Assembly: GCA_902518895.1 (NCBI GenBank)
Contig: CABYHL010000006.1
Location: 1-54,982, forward strand
From: an uncultured Alphaproteobacteria bacterium
GTDB lineage: Bacteria > Pseudomonadota > Alphaproteobacteria > HIMB59 > GCA-002718135
Reading direction: 5' to 3'
DNA: 54,982 bases
Shown here: one piece after another, positions 54,369 through 54,982 of the stretch
Layout of the letters: each line of letters opens with the position of its first letter
Numbering within the stretch: the stretch's first letter is position 1
Made by a program: the position numbers and the translations under genes
The notes under the pieces: model-generated
Database searches by the model: none
What the model saw: the letters and a program-made list of their open reading frames with translations, nothing else
Told to the model about the DNA's origin: nothing

Positions 54369-54982
54369 ATGAAAATTTTAAATTTATCTGGAAATCATTT
54401 ACGACATTTGTATTTTCATGAAAAAATAATTTCAAATTTTGATACCTGTGGAATTTTAATCTATGAAAGGGAAGAGGCCTTACCAGAACCTCCAAAAGGT
54501 ACATCTGTATCAGATAAGTTTTTATTTTATAAACATTTTAAAGAAAGAGATATAGCTGAAAAAAAGTATTTTAAAAGAATAACTAATACTAAATTTTATC
54601 AACTAAAAAATCATTTTGTATTTAATGATAATAAATTTAAAGAAGATAAAAATTTAATAAATATTTTGAAAGAAACTCAGCCAGATGTGGTTATTTCTTT
54701 TGGTATTCCAATTTTGTCTAAAAATATTTTAAATAAAATGCCAGATTTAAAGTTTAATTTCCACTTGGGATTGTCTCCTTGGTATAGGGGGGCTGCAACT
54801 ATGTTTTGGCCTTTCTATAATATGGAGCCTAATTTAGCTGGAATTACAATTCATAAAATCATTTCGAAAGTAGATGCTGGAGATATTTTGCATCAATCAG
54901 TTCCTTTTCTGTCTAAAAATGATGGCATTCATGATGTATCGTGTAAAGCAATAATTAAAGCAACAAATGAATTTATTAAAAT
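54369..54982 (+). CDS. Formyltransferase-family protein, 5' part (cut by window edge)
   Basis: Translation from ATG 54369 gives 204 complete codons running off the right edge. The fold fits Fmt/PurN-like formyltransferases: PDVVISFGIPILSKNIL, then Asn130 and His132 in FNFHLGLSPWYRGAAT, and Asp169 in KVDAGDIL. These match the catalytic triad. An N-terminal segment of about 100 residues has no clear Rossmann glycine motif. It is divergent from the glycosyltransferase over 61 bases. It is a second formyltransferase gene besides the one at 46445. Confidence 0.8.
   Translation, partial: MKILNLSGNHLRHLYFHEKIISNFDTCGILIYEREEALPEPPKGTSVSDKFLFYKHFKERDIAEKKYFKRITNTKFYQLKNHFVFNDNKFKEDKNLINILKETQPDVVISFGIPILSKNILNKMPDLKFNFHLGLSPWYRGAATMFWPFYNMEPNLAGITIHKIISKVDAGDILHQSVPFLSKNDGIHDVSCKAIIKATNEFIK

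Noticed and set aside
1-54982. tRNA, rRNA, CRISPR, insertion sequence, integrase or prophage genes
   Set aside because: None was visible by reading; all gaps are below 170 bases and hold no cloverleaf-like or repeat-spacer pattern, and no transposase or integrase is encoded.

Overview
The window reads as a compact, very AT-rich alphaproteobacterial chromosome, most likely of the Pelagibacterales (SAR11) type. Supporting signs are the IspD-IspF fusion, a pyruvate dehydrogenase E1-beta with its own lipoyl domain, LpxI in place of LpxH, the order trpE-trpG-trpD-trpC-moaC-lexA-gltX-gltA, and a GAAC-N7-GAAC LexA operator. Many neighbouring genes overlap by 1 to 26 bases and no gene-free stretch exceeds about 170 bases. 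I saw no tRNA, rRNA, insertion sequence, CRISPR array or prophage. The taxon is an inference from gene content and order.

Layout. 1-270: 5' end of an NtrY-like sensor kinase on the minus strand. 330-2380: ispDF, pgpA and a CinA-type amidohydrolase. 2372-12533: a long minus-strand series, tpiA, secG, pyrG, kdsA, eno, ftsB, pdhA, pdhB, pdhC, lipA and a COQ10-like gene; it joins lower glycolysis, CTP and Kdo supply, and the PDH complex with the synthase of its cofactor. 12583-22157: a plus-strand series, ppiD-like, trpE, trpG, trpD, trpC, moaC, lexA, gltX and gltA. 22132-25340: lipid A genes fabZ, lpxA, lpxI, lpxB on the minus strand.

25403-51829 is a surface-glycan island. Its left part holds a dTDP-sugar 3,5-epimerase homologue, a C-methyltransferase, a UDP-glucuronate-4-epimerase-like SDR and an FkbM methyltransferase. 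Its middle is a seven-gene minus-strand operon: TylF-like methyltransferase, an unrecognised 543-residue protein, two paralogous LIC12162-family transferases flanking a DUF4910 aminopeptidase-like protein, an SDR and a HAD phosphatase. Its right part is a complete pseudaminic acid (Pse) locus, pseB, pseC, pseF, pseH, pseG, pseI. Added to it are a Pse-associated methylase, a sugar amidotransferase with HisF/HisH-type partners, and a PIG-L deacetylase plus formyltransferase between pseG and pseI. An ABC exporter, rmlA and rmlB follow.

51830-54982: mmsA, a stand-alone LAB_N membrane protein, a family 2 glycosyltransferase and the 5' part of a second formyltransferase. The island appears to build and export a glycan carrying an N-acyl-remodelled and probably amidinated pseudaminic acid next to C- or O-methylated sugars. 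The exact sugars cannot be read from sequence.
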